Under the pieces are notes generated by a model that saw only the letters and a program-made list of their open reading frames with translations, was not told the origin of the DNA and did not search any database. Shown here in pieces: positions 6,102 to 13,137 of a DNA stretch of 14,480 nucleotides. A program made the position numbers and the translations under genes. The stretch covers positions 1 to 14,480 of the forward strand of contig JAAYGO010000142.1 in assembly GCA_012727685.1 (NCBI GenBank), read 5' to 3'. Numbering within the stretch: position 1 is the first letter of the stretch; each line of letters opens with the position of its first letter. The stretch comes from Bacillota bacterium (GTDB lineage Bacteria > Bacillota > Dethiobacteria > DTU022).

Positions 6102-7516
6102 TGGCTTATACCCCCGATCTGAGGCCTGGGCATAAGACTAAAGTTAAGGATTCAAAAACAAAAAAACCTATAAAGAAAGGAAGTAGAGGAAAAAAAGGGA
6201 TATACGTTTGGGAATTGCGAATTGAGTTGCCGAAGAAAAAAGATGGAAGAAGGAATATAAAGACGCATCGTTTTATTGGAACTACTGAAGAAGCAGAAGC
6301 AGAATTATATAAATTAAGGAGGGAATATACTAATTCTTATCGCATAGATCCTGAGAAAATTACTTTTGGTGATTATTTAAACCGATGGTTAGAGTCAAGA
6401 ACAGACCTGGAACCCAAAACAAGAGATGCATACAAAATGTATATTAATTCTCACATTGTGCCTGCTCTTGGCGACATTTTGTTGATAGATTTAAAACCCT
6501 ACCATATATCGGATTACAGAGATGCCAAGTTAATATCAGGCAGACTAGATGGGAAAAAGGGTGGATTGGATCCGGGTTCTGTAAATAAACATTTGGTAGT
6601 AATACATGAATGTCTTGAAATTGCAGCGAGTCCGGAAAAGCAGATTATACCTTATAATCCTGCAAAGCTTGTAAGAAAGGCTAGGAAGGCAGATAAGTGG
6701 AAAGCGGCTGAGAATTATTTGGTAGCTAAAGAGCTTGGTCGTTTGTTGACTGTGTTGGGCAAGGTATATTCCTGTTTTTCACCAACATGTCTTGAATTAA
6801 CTGAAGAAAAGAAAGAAATATTAAGGGAAGTGGGATTTGAAGAAAAGCAATTAATGAACAAAAGAATTTTAGGTGGGTTGCTGGTTTCTCGTCTGTATCC
6901 GATAGTGTTTTTTGCAGCATATACAGGAATGCGATTGAGTGAAATTTTGGGATTAAGATGGAGAGACATTGATTTTGATGCAAAGACGATCTCTGTTATC
7001 CAAACTTCACATTATACTGATGAAGGCCATCATTACGGAACGACCAAAGAAAAGAAGCGTAAGGTTGTAGCAATGTCTAAAAATCTTGTAGCTTTTCTGA
7101 AGAAGCATAAAAAGATTCAAAATGAAGAAAAACTTTTTCGCAAGGATTATGAGGATAACGATCTTGTATTTCCGGATAAAAGGGGTAGACCTATTAGGAA
7201 TTGCACTTTAAGTCATACCTTTTCTGAGTTTGCAGAAAAAAATGGTTTTGCGATTAACTTTCATGGCTTAAGACATACGCACGCAACGTTGCTTTTGATG
7301 TCGGGGGTACCTGTTGAGGTGGTTTCTCAAAGACTGGGGCACCAGAAAACGTCAACTACACTTGATGAATATTCACATGCCATCCCTACTATGCAAGAAA
7401 GAGCTGCAGCAATATTCGATTTAATTGTAGACGAAGAAGCTATACAAACACCGGAAAAGTTATTTGTGAAGCAAAAAGAAGCAGCAGAATTGTTTGACAA
7501 GATGGTAATGATCTAA
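6101..7516 (+). CDS. Tyrosine integrase of the element, 471 residues
   Basis: This integrase should insert and excise the element at the adjacent tRNA-Lys gene. The domains in order are an N-terminal arm-binding domain (about 30-80, YVWELRIELPKKKDGRRN), a core-binding domain (86-215, TFGDYLNRWLE, LEPKTRDAYKMYINSHI) and the catalytic domain (from about 262). Catalytic residues are all present: R278 in AAYTGMRLSE, K316 in TTKEKKRK, H388 and R391 in FHGLRHTHA, H414 in RLGHQKTSTT and Y424 in DEYSH. A segment of roughly 45 residues (about 216-260, with a Cys pair at 225 and 230) makes it longer than common Tn916-like integrases. The ATG at 6101 has AAAGGAGGT at 6086-6094 and is preferred to the TTG at 6098. 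The gene is convergent with the tRNA operon. No + strand terminator is evident after it. Confidence 0.93.
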   Translation: MAYTPDLRPGHKTKVKDSKTKKPIKKGSRGKKGIYVWELRIELPKKKDGRRNIKTHRFIGTTEEAEAELYKLRREYTNSYRIDPEKITFGDYLNRWLESRTDLEPKTRDAYKMYINSHIVPALGDILLIDLKPYHISDYRDAKLISGRLDGKKGGLDPGSVNKHLVVIHECLEIAASPEKQIIPYNPAKLVRKARKADKWKAAENYLVAKELGRLLTVLGKVYSCFSPTCLELTEEKKEILREVGFEEKQLMNKRILGGLLVSRLYPIVFFAAYTGMRLSEILGLRWRDIDFDAKTISVIQTSHYTDEGHHYGTTKEKKRKVVAMSKNLVAFLKKHKKIQNEEKLFRKDYEDNDLVFPDKRGRPIRNCTLSHTFSEFAEKNGFAINFHGLRHTHATLLLMSGVPVEVVSQRLGHQKTSTTLDEYSHAIPTMQERAAAIFDLIVDEEAIQTPEKLFVKQKEAAELFDKMVMI

Positions 7517-7541
7517 GTGTACTTTCTTTAATGAAATGGTG

Positions 7542-7597
7542 TGGAAAGGTTTTGGAAAGTTTTTTAGAAAAGCACAAGTATAAAGGTTACTATAAAG
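7542..7597. repeat. Short paired direct repeats, possible integrase arm sites
   Basis: TGGAAAG occurs at 7542-7548 and 7553-7559 (11 bases apart), and TATAAAG at 7579-7585 and 7591-7597 (12 apart). Pairs spaced about one helical turn between an integrase gene and its tRNA target fit arm-type binding sites, but the motifs are short and AT-rich. Confidence 0.25.
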
Positions 7598-7639
7598 AAA
7601 AGGCGGATACCCTCAAAACCTTATATCATGGGCATCCGC
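7591..7639 (-). terminator. Terminator of the tRNA operon
   Basis: Read on the minus strand, a 10-bp stem (7639-7630 with 7612-7603) is followed by CTTTTCTTT. The one irregular position is a G-U wobble on the minus strand but an A-C mismatch on +, so the hairpin is built for minus-strand RNA. The 17-base loop is long. The hairpin starts 22 bases after the tRNA-Lys CCA end. Confidence 0.7.
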
Positions 7640-7661
7640 AGCACTAGAAATTATTTGAAAT

Positions 7662-7737
7662 TGGTGAGCCATCCAGGATTCGAACCTGGGACACCCTGAT
7701 TAAAAGTCAGGTGCTCTACCGACTGAGCTAATGGCCC
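7662..7737 (-). tRNA. tRNA-Lys (anticodon UUU)
   Basis: This is a 76-base cloverleaf including the encoded CCA. The acceptor stem GGGCCAT/ATGGCTC has discriminator A. The anticodon stem CCTGA/TCAGG has loop CTTTTAA, so the anticodon is UUU. The T arm with GGTTCGAATCC is normal. It is the last gene of the operon, six bases after tRNA-Tyr, and its 3' end is the inferred integration target of the element. Confidence 0.96.
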
Positions 7738-7743
7738 ATAATA

Positions 7744-7829
7744 TGGTGGAGAGGACTGGATTCGAACCAGTGAAGGCAACGCCAGCAGATTTACAGTCTG
7801 CCCCCTTTGGCCAGCTTGGGTACCTCTCC
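7744..7829 (-). tRNA. tRNA-Tyr (anticodon GUA)
   Basis: This is an 86-base tRNA with the long variable arm expected for bacterial tRNA-Tyr. The acceptor stem is GGAGAGG/CCTCTCC followed by ACCA. The anticodon stem GCAGA/TCTGC has loop CTGTAAA, giving GUA. The T arm contains GGTTCGAATCC. It is the middle gene of the three-tRNA operon. Confidence 0.96.
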
Positions 7830-7841
7830 ACTTTGTTCTGC

Positions 7842-7916
7842 TGGAGCCGACGAAGGGACTCGAACCCCCAACCTGCTGATTACAAATCAGCTGCTCTACC
7901 GTTGAGCTACGTCGGC
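7842..7916 (-). tRNA. tRNA-Thr (anticodon UGU)
   Basis: This is a 75-base tRNA with acceptor stem GCCGACG/CGTCGGC and TCCA end. The anticodon stem GCTGA/TCAGC has loop TTTGTAA, giving UGU. The T arm contains GGTTCGAGTCC. It is the first gene after the promoter on the minus strand and lies 12 bases before tRNA-Tyr. Confidence 0.96.
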
Positions 7917-7947
7917 CGAATAACATCAGCCCTGAAAGGCAATTAAT

Positions 7948-7976
7948 AGTATAGCGTATTTTTAGATCTGCGTCAA
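7948..7976 (-). promoter_or_regulatory. Sigma-A type promoter of the tRNA operon
   Basis: On the minus strand TTGACG (7976-7971) and TATACT (7953-7948) are separated by exactly 17 bases. Both boxes match consensus at five of six positions. Transcription would start about 25 bases before tRNA-Thr. Confidence 0.85.
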
Positions 7977-8059
7977 CCATAGATCCACGCCAAATTTATG
8001 GTTTTTTTAATGTTATTATGGCATAACTTGTAGAAAAATAGCGAACTATAGGTTAAGTT

Positions 8060-8089
8060 TTGCACAGCCGATTTAAAATCAAATCTAAT
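8060..8089 (+). promoter_or_regulatory. Candidate promoter of the TPR gene
   Basis: TTGCAC (8060-8065) and TCTAAT (8084-8089) are separated by 18 bases. The -10 box matches five of six positions and the -35 box three. It is divergent from the tRNA promoter and lies 66 bases before the TPR start. Confidence 0.35.
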
Positions 8090-8096
8090 AAAACAT

Positions 8097-8110
8097 TGAC
8101 TCCAGAGTCA
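8097..8110. promoter_or_regulatory. Palindrome TGACTC-CA-GAGTCA, possible operator
   Basis: A perfect 6-base inverted repeat with a 2-base centre lies where transcription from the candidate 8060-8089 promoter would start, a usual operator position. The binding protein is unknown, and such a short palindrome can occur by chance. Confidence 0.3.
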
Positions 8111-8155
8111 GAGACGGTTCGCATCGACTATATAAATCAGCGGAGGGCATAGGTT

Positions 8156-9148
8156 ATGTTTTCCACATTTACAGCAATTTTTGAAGCACTCAGTTCAATT
8201 GAAGAAGAGTTGAGCAAGAACATCAGCGAAACGCAGCGCAAAAAAATGATTGAGACGCTGCTCTCATTGCGCAAAACCATGGACAAGTGCGTGCAATACT
8301 GGTTGAAGTTTGAAGAAAGGTTAAACGAGATTCAGGAGCGCTTTGCCATCAATTTGCCTGATACCCTACCGCCCGGCTTTATGGAGGATATCGATGCCAT
8401 AGGGAGTGAGTTTGAACCTGTCTCAGGCGAACCGGGAGATGAGCTGTCTCTACCGGGCGATACTGAGCTTGAGGAACCGGAAACGCAACTGGAACAGCGC
8501 AGCAGTGAAATCGCCATCAGTTCCTTCCGGCGCGGCCTCGGTTTTTGGGAGCTGGCCATGCATAAAGAGGCGGTCAGCGAATTTAAGAAAGTGGTTGAAG
8601 AAGAGCCAAACCTGATCATGGGCCATTACTGTCTCGGTCTCTCCAGCGCCCAGTTGGGACAGGTTGAAGACGCCTTTAAAGAGCTGAAACTGGTCCTTGC
8701 GCTGGATAAGAATAAACAGATGCGCGCCCTGGCTTTGAATACCCTTGGGATTTTATTGGCTCAAAAGGAGCAATACAGCCAGGCGCGGCACTACTTCCAG
8801 CAGGCCACGGAAGCGGATCCGGATTTAAGTGAGGCATGGTTTAATTTAGGGGCGGCCAATTATAATTTACAGTGCTATGAAGCGGCGATTGAAGCTTTTA
8901 AAAAAGCAGAGGAGAAAGCAGAGGAGGATTGGGAGATAAAATTGCATTTAGGCCGCGCCCGGAGCTATTTAGGCTGTTATGAAGAAGCGCTGCACGACCT
9001 GGAAAATGCTTATCAATTAAACCCCCGGGAACCGATGATTACTTTTGAACTGGGGCTGGTGAACCGCCTCCTCGGGAGAAAGGTCCAGGCCCAGTATTTT
9101 TTCCACAGCACCCTTAAACTGGTGGAAAAAAAAATTAACTGCAGCTAG
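8156..9148 (+). CDS. Tetratricopeptide repeat (TPR) protein, 330 residues
   Basis: This is a cytoplasmic helical-repeat protein, probably a protein-protein interaction scaffold; the partner is unknown. An N-terminal helical, coiled-coil-like part (1-65) is followed by an acidic Pro/Glu-rich linker (about 68-116, with EPVSGEPGDELSLPGD). About six TPR units follow from 120 to 325, recognisable by FRRGLGFWELAMHKEAVSEF, GHYCLGLSSAQLGQVEDAF, ALNTLGILLAQKEQYSQAR, AWFNLGAANYNLQCYEAAI, LHLGRARSYLGCYEEAL and FELGLVNRLLGRKVQAQ. No signal peptide or membrane segment is present. The ATG at 8156 has GGAGGG at 8142-8147. It is the first chromosomal gene right of the tRNA operon. A 147-153-base gap with only a small ATTAAC-GAA-GTTAAT hairpin (9182-9196) separates it from the salvage genes. 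Confidence 0.9.
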   Translation: MFSTFTAIFEALSSIEEELSKNISETQRKKMIETLLSLRKTMDKCVQYWLKFEERLNEIQERFAINLPDTLPPGFMEDIDAIGSEFEPVSGEPGDELSLPGDTELEEPETQLEQRSSEIAISSFRRGLGFWELAMHKEAVSEFKKVVEEEPNLIMGHYCLGLSSAQLGQVEDAFKELKLVLALDKNKQMRALALNTLGILLAQKEQYSQARHYFQQATEADPDLSEAWFNLGAANYNLQCYEAAIEAFKKAEEKAEEDWEIKLHLGRARSYLGCYEEALHDLENAYQLNPREPMITFELGLVNRLLGRKVQAQYFFHSTLKLVEKKINCS

Positions 9149-9301
9149 TCGCGCGCCGGTAGTGCAGGATTTTACCCGGCAATTAACGAAGTTAATGCTT
9201 GGCCGTAAAGGGTATTATTGCCGCTTAGGCCAACCTGTTTTCAAGCGGAGTCAGGATTACAGTGTAGTTTAATTTTTAGCTTGTAGGAGAGGAGTTTGCC
9301 A

Positions 9302-10099
9302 GTGGCTGGACCAAGGGTTGCATTTATCGGAGGAACGGGCTTTTACAGCCAATCGCTGATGGAAGAGCCCCAAACAATTACGGTTAATACCCGCTATGGA
9401 AGCGTTATTCTGCAACAAGGCCGTTGCCAGGGCCAAGAAGTTTACTTCTTAGCCAGGCACGGCACCTCCCATACCGTGCCGCCGCACATGGTCAATTATC
9501 GCGCCAACATCGCCGCGCTGCGCCACCTGGGGGTCGACGCAGTGATCGCCACGGCGTCGGTTGGGACTTTGCGGCGGGAGATTGCCCCGGGCAGCCGGGT
9601 CTTGATCGATCAGTTCATCGATTTTACCCGGAACCGCCCTTCGAGCTTTTTTGACGGAAGCGGGGGGCGGGTGGTGCATGTTGATTTGACCGAGCCGTAT
9701 TGCCCGGAAGTGCGTGCAGCGATTCGGCGGGCAGCGGCGGCCTGCGGCCAGGAGATCATTGACGGAGGCTGTTATGTCTGCACCGCAGGGCCTCGCTTTG
9801 AAACACCCGCTGAAATCAAGATGATGGCCGGTTGGGGCGGCGATCTGGTGGGGATGACCAATGTTCCGGAAGTAGTTCTGGCCCGGGAAGCTGGTCTCTG
9901 TTATGCCGCCATTGCCCTGGTCACCAATTATGCTGCCGGCATTTCGGAGACCCCATTGAGCCATGAAGAGGTCGTGGCCGCCACGAGCCGCGACAAAGAA
10001 TCCCTGGAACAATTGCTGATGGCTGCGGTGAAGGAGATTCCGGCTCAGAAAAGCTGTAGTTGCTCTGCGGCAGTCGCTTTCTGGCCCTGGACTGATTAG
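9302..10099 (+). CDS. mtnP: MTAP-family phosphorylase, predicted S-methyl-5'-thioinosine (6-oxopurine) phosphorylase
   Basis: This is a purine nucleoside phosphorylase of the MTAP subfamily. The motifs are GGTGFY (10-15), phosphate-binding ARHGTSH and PHMVNYRANI (51-70), TASVGTL (84-90), GPRFETPAEI (163-172) and GMTNVPEVVLARE (184-196). Human MTAP holds adenine with two Asp in a TDYD motif. Here the motif is TNYAAG (N209, A211), the substitution known to shift specificity to 6-oxopurines in the family. Followed by an MTA deaminase gene, it most likely splits methylthioinosine into hypoxanthine and methylthioribose-1-phosphate. The specificity is inferred, so the symbol denotes the family. GTG 9302 (GGAG 9291-9294) is slightly preferred over TTG 9296 (GGAG 9286-9289). 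Either start leaves the domain complete. Confidence 0.9.
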   Translation: MAGPRVAFIGGTGFYSQSLMEEPQTITVNTRYGSVILQQGRCQGQEVYFLARHGTSHTVPPHMVNYRANIAALRHLGVDAVIATASVGTLRREIAPGSRVLIDQFIDFTRNRPSSFFDGSGGRVVHVDLTEPYCPEVRAAIRRAAAACGQEIIDGGCYVCTAGPRFETPAEIKMMAGWGGDLVGMTNVPEVVLAREAGLCYAAIALVTNYAAGISETPLSHEEVVAATSRDKESLEQLLMAAVKEIPAQKSCSCSAAVAFWPWTD

Positions 10100-10157
10100 A
10101 CCGGGAAACCGGGTTTCAGAAGCTACGATTTGGCTTAACGAGAGGGAGAGCAGGACC

Positions 10158-11474
10158 ATGAAAAAAACATTGTTTTATGATGCTTTAATCGGGCCGTTAG
10201 GTGAAGAAACAGCCCCTGTATTTCTTAAAGGCGACCTGCTGGTGGAGGGAGATCGCATCGCCGCCCTCGCCCGCCATCCGGAGCGCCTTGCTTCTGACGC
10301 TGTGACCAAGGTAGTCGACGCCCGCCATCTGATCATCATGCCCGGCCTGGTCAATACCCATGGCCATGCGGCCATGTCACTATTAAGAAGTTATGCCGAC
10401 GATCTGCCGCTTAAGGAATGGCTTGAGCAAAAGATCTGGCCCGTGGAGGACCGCCTGACCAGTGAGGATGTATACTGGGGGACGATGCTCAGCATTGTTG
10501 AGATGCTCAAGAGCGGCACCACCACCTTTGCGGATATGTATTTCTTCATGAACCAGGTTGCTGAGGCGGTTGCGGAAAGCGGCATCCGCGCAGTGCTGAG
10601 CCGCGGGCTGATGGATGCGGCCAGCTCAGGAGCGGAAGCGCTGCGCGAAGCGGAAGAGCTGTATACGCGCTGGCACGGAGGGGAGAACGGGCGGATCTCG
10701 ATCACGCTGGGGCCTCACGCCATTTATACCTGCTCCGCCGACTACCTGCGCAAGGTTATGGCAGTGGCGGAGCGGACGGAGCAGCAGTTGCAGATTCATC
10801 TTTCGGAAACGGCCGGCGAGGTGGAAAATTGTTATTCCCGGCACGGCTGTTCGCCGGTGGAACTGCTGGAAAAAATCGGTTTCTTTAGCTATCCGGTCAT
10901 CGCTGCTCACTGCGTCCATTTAAGCGATGCGGATATCGCCATCCTGGCGGAGCACGGGGTGGGGGTAGCCCATAATCCCGGCAGCAATCTGAAGTTGGGG
11001 AGCGGGATCGCCCCCCTGGCGCGCCTCCTTGCAGCCGGCGTAAAGGTTGGCCTCGGCACGGACGGTCCATCCAGCAACAATAACCTGGATATGATCGAGG
11101 AGATGCGCCTGGCCACGCTTCTGGCCAAGGGAACGGCGCAGGATCCGACCCTGGTTTCAGCAGCCACCGCCCTGCACCTCGCCACGGCGGGTGGAGCAGC
11201 GGTCCTCTCGCTGGAGGGGGTCGGCAAACTCGAACCGGGCTATAAAGCGGATCTGATCGGTATAAACTACGATCAGCCGCATTTCTACCCGCTGCATGAT
11301 CCCCTGGCAAACCTGGTATACGCGGCCAGGAGCGCCGATGTAGAGTTTGTCATGGTTGACGGACAGTTTTGCGTGGAAAACGGGGCGCTAACCCGCCTTG
11401 ACGAAGAGAAAATCAAGGCCGAGGCCTCCCGTTGTGCACGGCGCCTTACCGGCAAGGGAAAGATAAGGGAGTAA
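10158..11474 (+). CDS. mtaD: 5-methylthioadenosine/S-adenosylhomocysteine deaminase
   Basis: This is an amidohydrolase that deaminates MTA to methylthioinosine and SAH to S-inosylhomocysteine, removing by-products of polyamine synthesis, ethylene-type chemistry and SAM-dependent methylation. Zinc ligands are H68 and H70 (NTHGHAAM), H214 (IHLSE) and D302 (GTDGPSSNN). Substrate and catalytic residues are E97 (WPVEDRL), R149, H187 (GPHAIY), E217 and H251 (AAHCVH), in the same order and almost the same spacing as in the Thermotoga TM0936 enzyme. The length of 438 residues is normal for the family. The ATG at 10158 follows AGGGAGAGCAGGA. It lies 58 bases after the phosphorylase and seven before surE, so they probably form one operon. 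A generic chlorohydrolase or guanine-type amidohydrolase role is less likely given the neighbours. Confidence 0.92.
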   Translation: MKKTLFYDALIGPLGEETAPVFLKGDLLVEGDRIAALARHPERLASDAVTKVVDARHLIIMPGLVNTHGHAAMSLLRSYADDLPLKEWLEQKIWPVEDRLTSEDVYWGTMLSIVEMLKSGTTTFADMYFFMNQVAEAVAESGIRAVLSRGLMDAASSGAEALREAEELYTRWHGGENGRISITLGPHAIYTCSADYLRKVMAVAERTEQQLQIHLSETAGEVENCYSRHGCSPVELLEKIGFFSYPVIAAHCVHLSDADIAILAEHGVGVAHNPGSNLKLGSGIAPLARLLAAGVKVGLGTDGPSSNNNLDMIEEMRLATLLAKGTAQDPTLVSAATALHLATAGGAAVLSLEGVGKLEPGYKADLIGINYDQPHFYPLHDPLANLVYAARSADVEFVMVDGQFCVENGALTRLDEEKIKAEASRCARRLTGKGKIRE

Positions 11475-11481
11475 AGCAAAG

Positions 11482-12270
11482 ATGAAGAAAATGATCTTGC
11501 TTACGAACGACGACGGAATTTACGCTGAGGGTATCCAGTTGCTGGGCCAAGCCTTGTTCGAGAGCGGTGCCGGCTACGACCTGGCCATCGTAGCCCCGAA
11601 CCACGAACAGAGCGCGGTCGGGCACGCCATTACCATGCACCGCCCGCTGCGCGTTCACAAGGCCCGTTTCCTGCATAACCCCGACCTGGTGGGCTGGTCG
11701 GTTAACGGTACCCCCTCGGATTGTGTGAAGCTCGCCGTGGAAGCAATTCTGCCCCAAAAACCGGACCTGGTGATTTCGGGCATTAACCGGGGCGGCAATT
11801 TGGGGACCGATGTCATCTATTCGGGAACCGTTTCGGCAGCGGTAGAAGGAATTATCCTCGGCATTCCCGCGGTAGCGGTTTCGCTCATGGAGGGCGGTAC
11901 GGAGAAAGATTTCAAATATGCCGCCGCATTTGTGCGCGACCTGGTGCCGCGCCTGCTGGAAAACAGCTTGCCCCAGGGCACGATTCTCAATATTAATGTG
12001 CCCTCGGATAGCGAGAAGATCAAGGGCATCAGGATAACCCGCCTCGGTAAAAGGCAGTATATGAACAGCTTCGACCGCCGGATCGATCCCCGGGGCGAGG
12101 TTTACTACTGGCTGGCCGGAGAACTTGTGGAAGGCGATGAACCGGAAGACAGCGATGTGCAGGCGATGTTGGATGGCTATATCTCGATCACGCCGGTACA
12201 TTTCGATTTAACCAATTACGACTATTTGCCGGAGCTGGAAAAGCTGTTGCATGATCTGCTGCAAAAATAG
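11482..12270 (+). CDS. surE: 5'-nucleotidase SurE
   Basis: This is a metal-dependent phosphatase acting on nucleoside 5'- and 3'-monophosphates, and often on short polyphosphate. The diagnostic motifs are LTNDDG (D10, D11), APNHEQSAVGHAIT (S44), SVNGTPSDCV and SGINRGGNLGTDVIYSGTVSAA (N102, spanning 99-120). The divalent-metal ligands D10, D11, S44 and N102 are all present. Its 262 residues match the family. The ATG at 11482 has AAGGGAG at about 11465-11471, overlapping the end of the deaminase gene, so translation is likely coupled. Being placed with MTA/SAH salvage genes, it may feed the same nucleoside pool. The C-terminal extension (DYLPELEKLLHDLLQK) is typical. Confidence 0.95.
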   Translation: MKKMILLTNDDGIYAEGIQLLGQALFESGAGYDLAIVAPNHEQSAVGHAITMHRPLRVHKARFLHNPDLVGWSVNGTPSDCVKLAVEAILPQKPDLVISGINRGGNLGTDVIYSGTVSAAVEGIILGIPAVAVSLMEGGTEKDFKYAAAFVRDLVPRLLENSLPQGTILNINVPSDSEKIKGIRITRLGKRQYMNSFDRRIDPRGEVYYWLAGELVEGDEPEDSDVQAMLDGYISITPVHFDLTNYDYLPELEKLLHDLLQK

Positions 12271-12403
12271 CTTACCACCCCCCCTAAATGCATTCATGGC
12301 GGTGCAGATGGCAGGGGTGGACATAAGCTGTCCCTTCCAGGCATATTTATTAGTCAGCATGAATGAGACAGGCACTGCCATATGCTTGAGGAGGGGATTG
12401 CCG

Positions 12404-13054
12404 GTGCACAGCTTACCGCGAAGCAGGGTCCAGTTGCAGGCAGCCGCCATTGTGGGCAGCGTGTGCGTATTAATTTTGATCGGCTTATTAATCAGGCCGA
12501 ACACCGTATCGGCCGGTGCGCTGCTGCGGCAGGCTTTGCTTCAACTAAAAGAAAACCCGAGTTACAGCCTGGTGATCGAGGAAAAAGCTCCCTCCTACAA
12601 TCTTACATTTATTGGGGCCCGGGAAGAGGGGCATGGCCTGAGCGGCCACTTGAAAGAATTTGACCTGGAGCTGTCCTATCATGATCGTTTACTTGTTCGC
12701 CAGGACGGTGCGGAAGAATGGGTGGAGGCGTCGGAGCTTGACCTAGCCAGTTTAACCGGCTTTTTAACCGAACCGCTGCAAATTCTGGAGAGCTGTCAAG
12801 AGCAATTCAGCAGCGCTTATGCCGGCGAGGCGGTTGAATTAGGGGAGGTGAGGTGCCGGACCGTTTACCTGAAGCCCGACAACTACGCCGCGCTGATCAC
12901 AGGGCTATTCCCGGAGATCGACCGGGCTGCGATCCGCGAGGTCACCCTGGGGGCGGCCCTCACAGAAACCGGTTCAGAAATAAAGCAACTGCGCCTGCTC
13001 GTTGTCCTGGAGGGGACCGGAAAGAAGATCGAGCGCGTTTATTATGTTAACTAA
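12404..13054 (+). CDS. Membrane-anchored protein of unknown function, 216 residues
   Basis: The GTG at 12404 is the likely start because GAGGAGGGG (12388-12396) lies seven bases before it. The frame stays open back into surE but has no ribosome binding site there. A short basic N-terminus (HSLPRSR) precedes one hydrophobic helix (about 11-30, IVGSVCVLILIGLLI), with the rest predicted outside the membrane. No lipobox Cys follows. The outer part alternates short beta strands (YSLVIEEK, YNLTFIGAREEG, FDLELSYHDRLLVRQ) and ends with RLLVVLEG and RVYYVN. It recalls LolA/LppX-type lipid-binding folds, but that comparison rests on pattern only. It follows surE after 133 bases containing a small GGACA/TGTCC hairpin (12319-12333), and is probably the last gene of the unit. 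Confidence 0.75.
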   Translation: MHSLPRSRVQLQAAAIVGSVCVLILIGLLIRPNTVSAGALLRQALLQLKENPSYSLVIEEKAPSYNLTFIGAREEGHGLSGHLKEFDLELSYHDRLLVRQDGAEEWVEASELDLASLTGFLTEPLQILESCQEQFSSAYAGEAVELGEVRCRTVYLKPDNYAALITGLFPEIDRAAIREVTLGAALTETGSEIKQLRLLVVLEGTGKKIERVYYVN

Positions 13055-13060
13055 AGCTGG

Positions 13061-13072
13061 ACTGCCGGCAGT
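13061..13072. repeat. Perfect 12-base palindrome ACTGCCGGCAGT
   Basis: It is a self-complementary site without spacer, six bases after the stop of the 12404 gene. A TATAAT-like box (13090-13095) follows but has no -35 box at proper distance. It may be a regulator site or chance. Confidence 0.35.
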
Positions 13073-13105
13073 TGTTAGTGCACAGGCGGTATAATAACTG
13101 GCAAG

Positions 13106-13137
13106 GGGGGAGCATCGGCATGGTGCTCCCCCTTATT
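13106..13137 (+). terminator. Probable terminator of the salvage operon
   Basis: The 9-bp stem GGGGGAGCA/TGCTCCCCC (13106-13114 with 13124-13132) has a 9-base loop and is followed by TTATTA. The stem is strong, but the T run is poor. Confidence 0.55.

Larger units (their letters stand above)
1..7600. mobile_element. Right part of an integrated element (ICE, prophage or island) beside tRNA-Lys
   Basis: The segment ends with an excisionase-like HTH gene and a tyrosine integrase aimed at the 3' end of a tRNA-Lys gene, the usual arrangement of an element integrated in a tRNA gene. Its other genes are mostly unrecognised or phage/ICE-like, all lie on +, and the DNA (particularly 5640-7560) is visibly AT-richer than the genes right of 8156. 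No capsid, terminase, relaxase, coupling ATPase or replication gene is in view, so the element type cannot be named. The left end is outside the window. The right boundary is only inferred to lie between the integrase stop (7516) and the tRNA-Lys 3' end (7662). Confidence 0.7.

Noticed and set aside
7651..7980. Open frames over the tRNA cluster on both strands
   Set aside because: They are translations of three complete tRNA genes and their promoter.
9449..10159. Long minus-strand open frame (236 codons) opposite the phosphorylase gene
   Set aside because: The + strand encodes an unmistakable MTAP-family protein. The minus frame has no recognisable motif and low-complexity Arg/Pro/Gly content typical of an antisense shadow in GC-rich coding DNA.
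11446..12201. Long minus-strand open frame (251 codons) opposite surE
   Set aside because: The + strand carries all SurE motifs. The minus frame shows no domain and spans the mtaD-surE junction.
13078..13100. TATAAT at 13090-13095 as a promoter
   Set aside because: The only -35-like box (TTGTTA, 13072) is 12 bases away, and nothing suitable lies at 16-18 bases.
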